NCBI RefSeq assembly: GCF_040744945.1
Contig: NZ_CP160453.1
Coordinates: 7,936,001-8,000,000 of the forward strand
Direction: 5' to 3'
DNA length: 64,000 nt
Source of the DNA: Saccharothrix sp. HUAS TT1
GTDB lineage: Bacteria > Actinomycetota > Actinomycetes > Mycobacteriales > Pseudonocardiaceae
In this document: positions 1-8,241 of the stretch, piece after piece
Position numbering within the stretch: position 1 is the first letter of the stretch
Layout of the letters: each line of letters starts with the position of its first letter
Notes under the pieces: model-generated
What the model saw: the letters and a program-made list of their open reading frames with translations, nothing else
Told to the model about the DNA's origin: nothing
The model's database searches: none
Translations under genes and position numbers: made by a program

Positions 1-1
1 C

Positions 2-307
2 GACGCCGACGCCCTGACCGCGCTCGCCTGGCGGGCGGCCACCCGCGCCGAGCTCCACAGCTCGACCAACATCACCGCACTGCTGACCACCCTGCGAGCG
101 CAGGGGTGCCACGCCCAAGCGGTGGCGCTCGGCGAGAGGTTGCCCGCGGCGGGCCACTTCGACCTGTACCTGACCCTGGGCCGGAACCGGGCCCTCTACA
201 GCTCCGGCCGGGAGCCGGACGGCGCACCGGCGCCGCCGTGGTCCTGGGACGACCTGCACGACCGCCCCCCGGCCACCGACGAGCCGGCCTCGCACCACCT
301 CGCGTAG
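2..307 (+). CDS. C-terminal end of an unidentified protein (partial)
   Basis: The reading frame is open from the left edge and ends at TAG 305-307, giving the last 101 residues of a protein that starts outside the window. The visible part has an Ala/Leu-rich helical stretch (LTALAWRAATRAELH, then LLTTLRAQGCHAQAVALGE) like one unit of a helical-repeat or TPR-like protein, followed by a proline-rich tail. I cannot name the family. The internal GTG at 122 could be taken for a start, but the frame continues upstream without interruption. Confidence 0.5.
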   Translation, partial: DADALTALAWRAATRAELHSSTNITALLTTLRAQGCHAQAVALGERLPAAGHFDLYLTLGRNRALYSSGREPDGAPAPPWSWDDLHDRPPATDEPASHHLA

Positions 308-395
308 GAGGCGCGTTGCGTGAAGGCGTGGTGGTTGAGACCGGCGGCCGTCCGGCAGGATGCCCAGTGACGCCGATCACACCCGGAGGTCCCCC

Positions 396-1247
396 ATGAC
401 CGCACGCCTGCGCCGCCGCGCCCTGTCCGCCCTGGCCGTCGCCCTGGTGGTGTTATCCGAGTCGCCGGCCGCGGCGGCGGAGCCACCGTCGTACGTCGCG
501 CTCGGCGACTCCGCGGCGTCCGGCCCGCTGATCCCCGACCCCACCGGCCCCCTGGCCTGCGGCCGGTCCACGCACAACTACCCGCACGAGCTGGCGGCCC
601 GCCTCGGCGCGGCGCTGACCGACGTGACGTGCAGCGGCGCGTCGAGCAGGCACCTGACCGAGCCGCAGGAGCTGTCGCTGCTCGACCTGCCCGCCGGCGT
701 CGCGCCGCCCCAGTTCGACGCGCTGCGCCCGGACACCGACCTGGTCACGCTGACCATGGGCGGCAACGACGTCGGCCTCGTCGGCATCGCGCAGGACTGC
801 GTGCGGCTCGACCCGACCGCGACGCCGTGCCGGGGCGACCACGAGGCGCGCCTGGCCCAGCGCCTGGCCGAGTTCGCACCCAGGCTGGCCGCCGCGCTGG
901 ACGCCATCCACGCGCGGTCGCCGCGGGCGCGGGTGATCACCACCGGCTACGGCCTCTACATCAAGCCCGGCGGGTGCTGGCCGGTCCAGCCGGTCCTGCC
1001 GTCCGACGCCGACTTCCTCCAGGGCGGCGTCGACCGGCTCAACCGGATCATCGCCGAGCAGAGCGCGGCGCACGGCGCGGAGCACGTCGACCTGAGGGGC
1101 CCGAGCGCCGGGCACGACGCGTGCCAACTCCCGTGGGACAAGTGGGTCGAGGGCTACGTGCCGACCGACCTCGCCGCACCGCTGCACCCGAACCGGCGCG
1201 GTGAGGCCAACTACGCGCGCATCATCGCCAACCACCTGGGGGCGTGA
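396..1247 (+). CDS. Secreted SGNH/GDSL-type esterase-lipase
   Basis: Predicted exported serine hydrolase of the SGNH (GDSL) superfamily, 283 aa. An Arg-rich N-terminus and hydrophobic stretch ending in PAAAA (about residue 28) form a signal peptide. Block I is GDSAASG with nucleophile Ser39, block III is GGND, and the C-terminal block V is D-LAAPLHPN with the catalytic Asp/His. Paired cysteines (ACG, TCSG, DCV, TPC, GGCW, DACQ) fit an exported fold. ATG 396 was chosen over the in-frame ATG 360 because GGAGG lies 6-7 nt upstream and the signal peptide begins cleanly there. The next secreted hydrolase begins 1 bp after the stop, so the two are probably co-transcribed. Substrate is unknown; lipid or acyl esters are likely by family. 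Confidence 0.85.
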   Translation: MTARLRRRALSALAVALVVLSESPAAAAEPPSYVALGDSAASGPLIPDPTGPLACGRSTHNYPHELAARLGAALTDVTCSGASSRHLTEPQELSLLDLPAGVAPPQFDALRPDTDLVTLTMGGNDVGLVGIAQDCVRLDPTATPCRGDHEARLAQRLAEFAPRLAAALDAIHARSPRARVITTGYGLYIKPGGCWPVQPVLPSDADFLQGGVDRLNRIIAEQSAAHGAEHVDLRGPSAGHDACQLPWDKWVEGYVPTDLAAPLHPNRRGEANYARIIANHLGA

Positions 1248-1248
1248 C

Positions 1249-3192
1249 GTGAGGCTGCTCCTGGTCGCCGCCCTGATCGCGGCCGTCGCCGCGACCCCGG
1301 CGCAGGCCGCCTCCCACCCCCGCGACTGCGACCCGCTGGGCGGCGGCGAGTGCCTGCTGCCCTTCCCCAGCGACTGGCACACCCGGTCCGACCCGACCAC
1401 GCCCACCGGGCGGCGGCTCGCGTTCACCCCGGACGTGCTGCCGCGCAACGCCGCCGGCAGCGCGGTCGACCCGACGGCGTGGAACCGGGCGGACGGCTTC
1501 TCCCCCGGCTCCACGCTGATCGCGCACGTGCCGGGCCTCGACCCGGCGGCGAGCGGACTGGCGCCGGTCACCGACATCGGCCGCTCGCTCGACGCCGACT
1601 CGCCCGTCGTGCTGCTGGACGCGTCGACCGGCGAGCGGTGGCCGCACTGGGCGGAGGTCGACTCGAACGACCCCGAGCGCCGGTCGCTGCTGGTCCACCC
1701 GGCCCGCAACCTCCGCGACGGGCACCGGTACGTGGTGGCGCTGCGCGGCCTGCGCGACGCGGCGGGTGGAGCGCTCGCGCCCAACCCGGCGTTCGCCAGG
1801 ATCGCCGGGGCGCACCTGGGGCGGCACGACCCGCTGAGCGCGCGGCAGCGGCAGCTGCGGCCCGCGCTGGCCGCCCTCGCAGCGCACGGCGTCGCCCCGC
1901 GTTCCCTGCACCTGGCTTGGGACTTCACGGTGGCGAGCACGCGCGGCCTGACCCGCGACCTGTTCTCGATCCGCGACGACGCCCTGCGCCGGCTGGGGTC
2001 GCGGGCGCCGACGTCGACCGTCACCGGGGTCACCGACTTCACCCCCGAGCAGGACCAGCGCATCGCCCGCGAGGTCACCGGCCGGGTCACCGTGCCGAGC
2101 TACCTGGCGCTGCCCGGCGGTCCACCCGGATCGCTGCTCCACCGCGACCGGAACGGCACACCGCGCCACTCGCCGTTCGGCGCCGTGGAGGCGCAGTTCC
2201 GCTGCGAGGTGCCGCGGTCGGCGTTCACCGAGCCGTCGTGGCCCGCCCTGTACGGGCACGGCCTGCTCGGCTCGCGGTCGGAGGTGGGCGCGGGCAACGT
2301 GAAGTCGATGGCCGCCGAGCACGGGTTCACCTTCTGCGCCACCGACTGGATCGGCATGGCGCGGGACGACATCCCGGTCGTGCTGGCCGCGCTGGCCGAC
2401 ATCTCCCTGTTCGCCGCCATCCCGGAGCGCTCGCAGCAGGGCCTGGTGAACGCGATCTTCGTCGGCCGGGCGCTGGCGCACCCGCAGGGGTTGGTGGCGC
2501 ACCAGGCGTTCCGGACCGACGACGGCCGTCCCCTGGTCGACACCACCCGGCCGCTGGTCTTCGACGGCAACAGCCAGGGCGGCATCCTGGGCGGCGCGCT
2601 GGTGGCCGCGTCACCGGACGTCCGGACCGCGGTCCTCGGGGTGACCGGGATGAACTACGGCGTGCTGCTCAACCGCAGCAGCGACTTCGCGCCGTTCCAC
2701 CAGGTGCTCGACGTGTCCTACCCGGACCGCGCGCGGCAGCAGGTGGTGATCCAGCTGCTGCAACTGCTGTGGGACCGCGGTGAGACCAACGGTTACGCCA
2801 ACCACCTGGGCGACCGCCGGGTCCTGATGCACATCGCGTTCGGCGACCACCAGGTCGCCAACGTCGCGGCGGACGTGGAGGCGCGCACGATCGGCGCCCG
2901 CCTGGCCGCGCCCGCCCTCGCCCCCGGCCGCAGCCCCGACCGCGTCCCGCACTGGGGCGTCGACCCGGTCCGGCTGCCGCACGCCGGTTCCGCGATGGTG
3001 GTGTGGGACAGCGGGACCCCGGCGCCGCCGACCACCAACACCCCGCCGACCGAACCGGAGTACGGCCGCGACCCCCACGCCGACCCGCGCTCGTCGGTGG
3101 ACGCCCGCCGGCAGAAGGCGGTGTTCCTGAGGACCGGCGTGGTGGTCGACGTGTGCGGCGGCGAACCCTGCACGGCCCCGCCGACGGGGTGA
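1249..3192 (+). CDS. Secreted alpha/beta-hydrolase-like protein
   Basis: A 647-aa exported protein. GTG 1249 is preferred because it opens straight into a signal peptide (VRLLLVAALIAAVAATPAQA) and sits 1 bp after the preceding stop. The frame extends to ATG 1201, but that would add 16 residues read across the upstream gene's end. The N-terminal third resembles the beta-rich region of large secreted lipase-like proteins. The C-terminal half contains a nucleophile elbow, GNSQGG, with Ser442. Likely a two-gene secretion/degradation operon with the GDSL esterase upstream. I infer hydrolase activity from the elbow only; the acid and His partners cannot be assigned with certainty. Confidence 0.7.
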   Translation: MRLLLVAALIAAVAATPAQAASHPRDCDPLGGGECLLPFPSDWHTRSDPTTPTGRRLAFTPDVLPRNAAGSAVDPTAWNRADGFSPGSTLIAHVPGLDPAASGLAPVTDIGRSLDADSPVVLLDASTGERWPHWAEVDSNDPERRSLLVHPARNLRDGHRYVVALRGLRDAAGGALAPNPAFARIAGAHLGRHDPLSARQRQLRPALAALAAHGVAPRSLHLAWDFTVASTRGLTRDLFSIRDDALRRLGSRAPTSTVTGVTDFTPEQDQRIAREVTGRVTVPSYLALPGGPPGSLLHRDRNGTPRHSPFGAVEAQFRCEVPRSAFTEPSWPALYGHGLLGSRSEVGAGNVKSMAAEHGFTFCATDWIGMARDDIPVVLAALADISLFAAIPERSQQGLVNAIFVGRALAHPQGLVAHQAFRTDDGRPLVDTTRPLVFDGNSQGGILGGALVAASPDVRTAVLGVTGMNYGVLLNRSSDFAPFHQVLDVSYPDRARQQVVIQLLQLLWDRGETNGYANHLGDRRVLMHIAFGDHQVANVAADVEARTIGARLAAPALAPGRSPDRVPHWGVDPVRLPHAGSAMVVWDSGTPAPPTTNTPPTEPEYGRDPHADPRSSVDARRQKAVFLRTGVVVDVCGGEPCTAPPTG

Positions 3193-3194
3193 TC

Positions 3195-3253
3195 GGCAGT
3201 GCGGCTCGGACGCGGCCGACCCGATCCCCGGTCCGCGTCCGAGCCGGTCTGCC
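3195..3253. terminator. Bidirectional terminator hairpin
   Basis: A perfect 13-bp stem (3203-3215 with 3233-3245), flanked by further pairing (GGCAG 3195 with CTGCC 3249-3253), lies between two convergent genes whose stops are at 3192 and 3258. Confidence 0.8.
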
Positions 3254-3257
3254 GCTC

Positions 3258-3749
3258 TCAGCGCGGCCGGGTCGCCGCCGCGATCAGCGTGATCAGCTGC
3301 CGGCGGAAGTGGTGGTAGTCGTCCACCGCGCCCAGCAGCGCCTCCGACTCCTGCTCCTCGCGCCGCGCGACCACCAGCACGTCCCGCCCCGACGGCGTGA
3401 TCTCGACCAGCGTGCGCCGCCGGTCGCGGACGTCGGAGCCGCGGCTCACGTGCCCGGAGCGGTCCAGGCGCTCGATCGTCCGGCTCATCGTCTGGTCGGT
3501 CACCTTGCACAGCGTCGCCAGCTCGCGCTGGGCCAGCGGCCCGTCGGCGAGGTGGTGCAGCGCGATCAGGCCCGCGTGCGTCAGGCCCAGCCCGTTCAGC
3601 ACCTCGTCGAACCGGCTCTCCACCACCCGCGCGGCCACCGACAGCAGTCGCCCGGTCGGCCAGGAGTCGACGTCGCCGCGCACCTGGTCCGGCCGGGACG
3701 ACACCTCCTGCTCGTCCCCTCGGCCCACCGGACCATCTTGGCAGAGCAC
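3258..3749 (-). CDS. MarR-family transcriptional regulator
   Basis: A 163-aa winged-helix regulator. The MarR core is clear: LTHAGLIALHHLADGPLAQ, then the recognition region TDQTMSRTIERLDRSGHV and the wing DVRDRRRTLVEITPSG, followed by a C-terminal dimerisation helix. GTG 3749 gives the longest form; an internal GTG (VGRGDEQ) is a possible alternative. It is divergent from a polytopic membrane protein. The intergenic space carries two inverted repeats of the form TGTTCAG-N4-CTGAACA, which look like its operators. It therefore probably represses both itself and the membrane gene and is released by a small ligand, as is usual for the family. Confidence 0.88.
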   Translation of the reverse strand: MLCQDGPVGRGDEQEVSSRPDQVRGDVDSWPTGRLLSVAARVVESRFDEVLNGLGLTHAGLIALHHLADGPLAQRELATLCKVTDQTMSRTIERLDRSGHVSRGSDVRDRRRTLVEITPSGRDVLVVARREEQESEALLGAVDDYHHFRRQLITLIAAATRPR

Positions 3750-3754
3750 CCGGT

Positions 3755-3772
3755 TGTTCAGCCTGCTGAGCG
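3755..3772. promoter_or_regulatory. MarR-type operator O1 (imperfect)
   Basis: TGTTCAG-CCTG-CTGAGCG: 5 of 7 symmetric positions match, with the same 4-nt spacer as O2. Its start is exactly 28 bp from that of O2. It lies between the divergent starts, where it can cover the MarR gene promoter. Confidence 0.65.
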
Positions 3773-3778
3773 TTTGCC

Positions 3779-4768
3779 ATGATGTTCAGTGTGCTGAACA
3801 TTGCGCGTCACCGGCTGCTGCTGTGGGGAGTCGTCGGGAGCTTCGTGCTCACCGGCCTGGTCTGGTTGCTCGGCCAGCGGCTGCACGGCACCGCCCTGCT
3901 GCCCGACCAGGGCGCCGCCTGGTACTACTGGAAGCTCCCCGAGCCGACCTTCTGGACGCGCGCCTCGGCGTGGACCGGGTACGTGGCGCACCAGCTCGTG
4001 TCCTGGGGCCTGATCCACTACGCCCGGACGCGGGTCCGCCGCTACACCTCCGGCCTGCACCGGGTGAACGTCGTCGCGCTGGCCGCCAACGGCGGGTTCA
4101 TCGCCCTGCACGCCCTCCAGACGCAGCTGTTCTACGACGGCACCGCGCAGGACGTCTCGATCTTCAGCTCGCAGGGCTCCGTCGTGCTGCTGCTCGTGGC
4201 CGTGCTGCTGATGGAGAACAAGCGGCGCGGGCTGTTCTTCGGCCGACCGGCGCCGATCGCGGCCGACGTGGTCGACTTCGTGCGCCGCTACCACGGCTAC
4301 CTGTTCAGCTGGGCGGCGATCTACACGTTCTGGTACCACCCGATGGAATCGACCAGTGGTCACCTGATCGGGTTCTTCTACATGTTCATGATCCTGTTCC
4401 AGAGCAGCCTGGTGTTCACCACCGCCCACACCAACCGGTGGTGGACGCTCTCGCTGGAGCTGATGGTGGCGCTGCACGGCACGCTGGTCGCGGTGATGAA
4501 CTCCGGCCCGAACGGGGTCTGGCCCATGTTCCTGTTCGGCTTCGTCGGCATCTTCGTGATCACCCAGCTGCACGGCGTCGGGCTGGGCGCGGCGGCGCGC
4601 TGGTGGGTCGCGGGAGTGATCGGCGTGGCGGCCCTGGCCGTCTACGGCCGGCGCGGTTACGACCGGGTGGACGAGGTCGTGCGCATCCCGGCCATCGAGT
4701 ACCTGCTGGTGGCCGTCCTCGCCCTGCTGATCTGGGCGCCGCTGCGCCTGGCGGCGCGCCGGCGGTGA
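3779..4768 (+). CDS. Polytopic membrane protein under MarR control
   Basis: A 329-aa protein with about nine hydrophobic segments, for example LLLWGVVGSFVLTGLVWLL near the N-terminus, GSVVLLLVAVLLM, LIGFFYMFMILFQ, PMFLFGFVGIFVITQ and YLLVAVLALLIWAPL at the end. Histidines and aromatic residues recur in the membrane-facing parts (YHGYLF, FWYHPM, TTAHTNRWW). No recognised family or catalytic motif. ATG 3779 is the annotated start; the following ATG or GTG 3791 are possible because a MarR-type operator covers this region. The divergent MarR gene and the operators suggest an inducible membrane function, perhaps tied to a toxic ligand; that is inference. Confidence 0.7.
   Translation: MMFSVLNIARHRLLLWGVVGSFVLTGLVWLLGQRLHGTALLPDQGAAWYYWKLPEPTFWTRASAWTGYVAHQLVSWGLIHYARTRVRRYTSGLHRVNVVALAANGGFIALHALQTQLFYDGTAQDVSIFSSQGSVVLLLVAVLLMENKRRGLFFGRPAPIAADVVDFVRRYHGYLFSWAAIYTFWYHPMESTSGHLIGFFYMFMILFQSSLVFTTAHTNRWWTLSLELMVALHGTLVAVMNSGPNGVWPMFLFGFVGIFVITQLHGVGLGAAARWWVAGVIGVAALAVYGRRGYDRVDEVVRIPAIEYLLVAVLALLIWAPLRLAARRR
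3783..3800. promoter_or_regulatory. MarR-type operator O2 (perfect inverted repeat)
   Basis: TGTTCAG-TGTG-CTGAACA is a perfect 7-bp inverted repeat with a 4-bp spacer. It overlaps the first codons of the divergent membrane-protein gene (ATG 3779). Confidence 0.75.
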
Positions 4769-4772
4769 CCGG

Positions 4773-5117
4773 TCAGCTGTCCGCCTCTTCCCGCTCCCGC
4801 CCGCCGGTCCCGGTCAGGTGGTCGTACGTGCTGGTCCGCCGCATCAGGCGGTCCAGCCCCGGCTGCCTGCCCTCCAGCAGCAGCTCGGCGCCCGCCAGCG
4901 TCAACCGCCGGTGCACGGCGAGCAGCGTCGACAGCCCGTACGAGTCGCAGAAGTCGACGCCGGCACAGTCCACCCGCACCCGGCGCACGCCGCCGCGCGC
5001 GAGGAGGTCGTCCACCACCCTCACCAGCGCGTCACCGTTCTCGTAGACGAGGTCACCGGACAGGACGACGCGGGCGGTGTGCGCGTCCACGATGGCCAGG
5101 GTGCAGGTCAGCTTCAT
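4773..5117 (-). CDS. STAS-domain anti-sigma-factor antagonist
   Basis: A 114-aa single STAS domain of the SpoIIAA/RsbV type, last gene of a three-gene operon. The usual phosphorylatable site is present as Asp58-Ser59 in DFCDSYGLSTLL, after the strand RRVRVDCAGV. ATG 5117 overlaps the stop of the preceding cobalamin-binding gene by 4 bp (ATGA), so translation is probably coupled. In known partner switches a kinase phosphorylates this serine and a PP2C phosphatase removes the phosphate, letting the STAS protein release a sigma factor from its anti-sigma kinase. The phosphatase is encoded two genes upstream; no anti-sigma kinase or sigma factor is visible nearby, so that partner must be elsewhere. 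Confidence 0.88.
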   Translation of the reverse strand: MKLTCTLAIVDAHTARVVLSGDLVYENGDALVRVVDDLLARGGVRRVRVDCAGVDFCDSYGLSTLLAVHRRLTLAGAELLLEGRQPGLDRLMRRTSTYDHLTGTGGREREEADS

Positions 5118-6178
5118 GCGGCGGGTCCCCGGTCGGAGGTGCGGGACAGCTCGACGCGCGCGGCGTCGAGGATGCGCGTGGCGCGGGGGAAGTCGTGCAG
5201 TTCCGCCGCGAGCAGGGTCAACGCGGGCGTCAGGTGCCGCGCCGGCACGCCGCGGGCGGCCAGGATCTCCGCCGTCCACGTCAGGAACGACGTGAACAGC
5301 GCGTCGTCGTCGGTGTAGAGCGCGACGGCGAAGAAGTCCACGATGTGCGCCAGGTCCTCGGCGGTGTGCTGGCGCTGCAGGTCGGTGTACCGCAGCATCG
5401 CGGGCACCTGCCGCTCCAGCCCCGTGTAGACCGCCTTCACCAGCCGGCCGCTGGTCCGCGACACCATCGTGTACTCCTGGTCGCCCAGGTGCGGCAGGTG
5501 GTCGATCGGCTGGTAGCCGCCGCGCGGGCGGGGCAGCGGGCCGGCCGACAGCAGGTCGGCGGCCGTGCGGGCGTCCGGCGCCCAGACGTCCGCCCCGAGC
5601 AGCTTCGCGTACCGGCCATCGGGCCCGAACGCCGCGCCGCCCACCACCACCGGCACCCCGGTCGACTGGCAGGCGGTCATCGTGGCGTGCGCGGTCGGCA
5701 GCCGGGTGGCCAGCGAGCCGGACAGCGCGACGGCGTCCGGCCCGGTGCTGTGCAGGTGGGTGATCAGGTGCGGCGCGGGCACCTGCGCGCCCAGGTAGTC
5801 GACGCGGAACCCGCGCAGCTTCAGCACCTCGGCCAGCAGCCGCGCGGGCAGCGAGTGCCACTCGCCGTCCACGCACGCCACGGTGATCCGGCCGCGGTGC
5901 GGTCGCGGGCGTTCGACGGTGACGGCCAGCGCGGACACCACCCGCTCGTTGATCGCGGTGGCCGCGTGCTCCTGGGCGACGGTCAGCCGGTTGGCCGCCC
6001 ACTCCGCGCCGATCCGCCGCTGCACCGCGCCGACCACGTCCAGCAGCACGCTCTCGGGGTCGAGCCCGTCGGCGAGCGCCCGTCTCGCCACCTCGGTGGC
6101 GAGGTCTTCGTCACCGTCCACGACGGCGTCCCACAGCTGTCGCGCGCAGTCGAGCGCGTCCGAGGTCGTCGTGGTCAT
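5114..6178 (-). CDS. Cobalamin-binding, CarH-like photosensor-type protein without a DNA-binding domain
   Basis: A 354-aa protein. Residues about 1-90 are a helical cap containing W60-x9-E70-H71 (W-AANRLTVAQ-EH), the signature that packs over adenosylcobalamin in CarH/LitR photoreceptors. Residues about 95-215 are a Rossmann-like B12 domain with G105-E106-W107-H108 (lower axial His), SGSL 153-156 and GG 180-181. The usual Gly of the G-E-x-H-x-x-G motif is Pro111 here. There is no MerR helix-turn-helix; instead the last 120 or so residues form an unknown helical domain. The start ATG 6178 overlaps the phosphatase stop by 4 bp, and the stop overlaps the STAS start by 4 bp. The likely role is a light- or B12-sensing input to the neighbouring phosphatase/STAS pair; that coupling is inferred from the operon. 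Confidence 0.82.
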   Translation of the reverse strand: MTTTTSDALDCARQLWDAVVDGDEDLATEVARRALADGLDPESVLLDVVGAVQRRIGAEWAANRLTVAQEHAATAINERVVSALAVTVERPRPHRGRITVACVDGEWHSLPARLLAEVLKLRGFRVDYLGAQVPAPHLITHLHSTGPDAVALSGSLATRLPTAHATMTACQSTGVPVVVGGAAFGPDGRYAKLLGADVWAPDARTAADLLSAGPLPRPRGGYQPIDHLPHLGDQEYTMVSRTSGRLVKAVYTGLERQVPAMLRYTDLQRQHTAEDLAHIVDFFAVALYTDDDALFTSFLTWTAEILAARGVPARHLTPALTLLAAELHDFPRATRILDAARVELSRTSDRGPAA

Positions 6179-7806
6179 CCGGTGTGGGCCCCTCGTCCAC
6201 CACCGGACACTGAGGTCAGGTGTCGGCCGCGCGGCGCGGTGACCGCCAGCACGGCGATGTCGTCGTGGCCGCCCGCGCCGATCCACTGCGACGCGACCAT
6301 GTGCACGTGCTCGGCGATGGCGTCCGCGGGCATCCCGGCGCACGACGCGAGCGCCCGGTGCAGCCGCTCCTCGCCGAACATCTCGCCGCCGAGCGGTCCG
6401 CCGACCGCCTCGGTGATCCCGTCGGTGTAGAACAGGCACGTCTCGCCGGGGGCCAGCACGACCTCGGCGGTCACGGCGTCGATCTCGGGCAGCACACCTA
6501 TCAGGGTGCCGTGCGTCGGCACTTCGCGCACGTCGCCGTTCGCCCGCACGACCAGCGGCGGCATGTGCCCGCCGGTGGTCACCCGCAGCCGGACGTCGGG
6601 GCCGACGCGAGCCACCGACGCCAGCACGACCGTGACGAACTTGGTGTGGTGCGAGCTGAGCAGCGCGTCGTTGAGCAGGGTCAGCATCCGCCGGTGGTCG
6701 TCCGCGAGCGGCAGCAGCGCCTGGAGGGTGGTGCGGACCTTGCCGGTCATCACCGCCGCTTCCAGCCCCTTGCCGCACACGTCGCCGAGCACGACCAGCG
6801 ACTCGCCCGCCTCGCCGCCCGGCACCGGGTGGACGTCGTAGAAGTCACCGCCGACCCGCTCGGTGTCCAGCGACGGCCGGTACCGGCCCGCGAACTCGAC
6901 CCCGTCGACGCTGCGCAGCGACGGCGGCAGCAGCTCGCGCATCAGCGTGTCGGTGATCGACACCTGCTGGGCGAACATCCGCGCCGCCGACATCGCCGCG
7001 CCCGCGCGGGCCGCGAACAGCCGCGCGAAGAACTCCTCGGCCTCGCTGAAGACCTGCTGCTCGGTGCGCCGCAGCAGCACCAGCGCGCCCGCCGGCACGC
7101 CGTGGCCGGGCAGCGGGGTCACCACGATCGAACCGACCTCGCCGAACCCCTCGGGCACCAGCCAGGCGGGCGCGGAGGACGGCTCGATCCAGCGCGACGG
7201 CACCGGCGGGAAGCCCTGCAGCGCCTCGGCGAGCCCGGCCACCTCCTCCGGGTCGATCGGCAGCCGCTCGTGCACCGCGTCACCGCCGCGCACGCACCAC
7301 GTGACGGAGTGGTCGCGACGGCCGCCGCCGGGGGCGATCACCCAGGCGGCGTCGGCCAGGTGACCCGCCGCCAGCTCGGCCGTGATCCGCATGCACCGCT
7401 CGGGGTTGAGCGAGGTCAGCAGGGCCGACGACACCTCACCGAGCAGCGCCGTGCGCTCCCGCTCGACCCGCAGCGCCTCCTGGGCCAGCCGCGCGTCGGT
7501 GTCCTCGGTCAGCCACCACGTCACCGAGCCGTCGTCGTGGCCCACCGGGTGCGCCTCGAAGCTGCGGTCGCCCAGCGCGCCGCGCGCCGTCCCGGCGGCC
7601 GGTTCGGCGTGCGCCCGGCCCAGCCAGCCGGCCCAGTCGGCCAGCGGCCCGTCCAGCGCGGCGTCCGGGAACACCAGCTTCGCGGCCTCGTTCGCGGCGC
7701 GCACCAGGCCGGTCGAGTCGGCCAGCACGGCCGGGTAGGGCGCGCTCGACCACCCGATGTCGATCGCGACCTCGGGGTGCCGGACTGCAGGACCGGTCTC
7801 CACCAC
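6175..7806 (-). CDS. PP2C (SpoIIE/RsbU-type) phosphatase with PAS and GAF-like sensor domains
   Basis: A 543-aa protein and the first gene of the operon. The N-terminus is PAS-like (YPAVLADSTGLVRAANEAAK, residues about 20-110), followed by a GAF-like region (about 115-275). The PP2C core has the metal-binding and catalytic motifs VGGDFYDV (about 316), GDVCGKG (about 339), FYTDGITEA (about 457) and GGHDDIAVLAV (about 510). Such phosphatases dephosphorylate STAS proteins, and a STAS gene ends this operon. GTG 7806 (or the adjoining GTG 7803) is the start; no better start was found. Regulation is probably through the sensor domains and perhaps the cobalamin protein encoded next to it. Confidence 0.9.
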   Translation of the reverse strand: MVETGPAVRHPEVAIDIGWSSAPYPAVLADSTGLVRAANEAAKLVFPDAALDGPLADWAGWLGRAHAEPAAGTARGALGDRSFEAHPVGHDDGSVTWWLTEDTDARLAQEALRVERERTALLGEVSSALLTSLNPERCMRITAELAAGHLADAAWVIAPGGGRRDHSVTWCVRGGDAVHERLPIDPEEVAGLAEALQGFPPVPSRWIEPSSAPAWLVPEGFGEVGSIVVTPLPGHGVPAGALVLLRRTEQQVFSEAEEFFARLFAARAGAAMSAARMFAQQVSITDTLMRELLPPSLRSVDGVEFAGRYRPSLDTERVGGDFYDVHPVPGGEAGESLVVLGDVCGKGLEAAVMTGKVRTTLQALLPLADDHRRMLTLLNDALLSSHHTKFVTVVLASVARVGPDVRLRVTTGGHMPPLVVRANGDVREVPTHGTLIGVLPEIDAVTAEVVLAPGETCLFYTDGITEAVGGPLGGEMFGEERLHRALASCAGMPADAIAEHVHMVASQWIGAGGHDDIAVLAVTAPRGRHLTSVSGGGRGAHTG

Positions 7807-8103
7807 GCGCTCGTCGGCCCCCGTGCGGGCGCCTCCACCTCACTCCACTCTCTGGACTCGCCGCCGTCGGACAGCAGCCGGCAACGGCCTTGCCAGACCC
7901 GTGGGCCTCCCCCCAGCCTGCCAGACGACTCCTCCGTCCGCGAATACAGCAGGTCACACCCGGTGCGGGCGGCGGATCGCGCCCCTCTCCACGCCACGTC
8001 CACTCGATCGAGCGGCTCCCCACGCCCCGGCGCGTCGAGGAGATATCCCGGACCACCGACATCACCCCCGTGCTGCCGCAACCGGGACCCCGGCGGCCGG
8101 CAC
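7807..8103. other. Non-coding stretch upstream of the phosphatase operon
   Basis: About 300 bp with no convincing gene. It should hold the promoter of the minus-strand phosphatase operon. The right-hand part may contain decayed sequence from the sortase remnant that follows, but the reading frame is not recognisable before about 8104. Confidence 0.4.
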
Positions 8104-8241
8104 CGCGAGACCGCCGGCCCGCAGCTGCGCCTGATCACCTGCGGCGGCGCCTTCGGCCAGGCCACCGGGAGCTACCGGGACGACGTCATCGTCCACGCCG
8201 ACCTCGCCCGAGGCCGGCTCACTGGAACCCGCGGCCGATGA
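8104..8241 (+). pseudogene. C-terminal remnant of a class F sortase
   Basis: The plus frame ending at TGA 8239-8241 reads GPQLRLITCGGAFGQ, then TGSYRDDVIVHADL. This matches the catalytic end of actinobacterial class F sortases: LITC with the active-site Cys, and YRD with the catalytic Arg. The N-terminal two thirds, including the catalytic His, are missing, and upstream sequence matches only in broken frames. The end overlaps the antisense PLP-decarboxylase gene by 23 bp. It is probably a relic left by rearrangement. Confidence 0.65.

Noticed and set aside
453..2090. 545-aa open frame on the minus strand across the two secreted hydrolases
   Set aside because: Arg/Ala-rich shadow typical of very GC-rich DNA; the plus-strand genes have signal peptides, catalytic motifs and ribosome sites.
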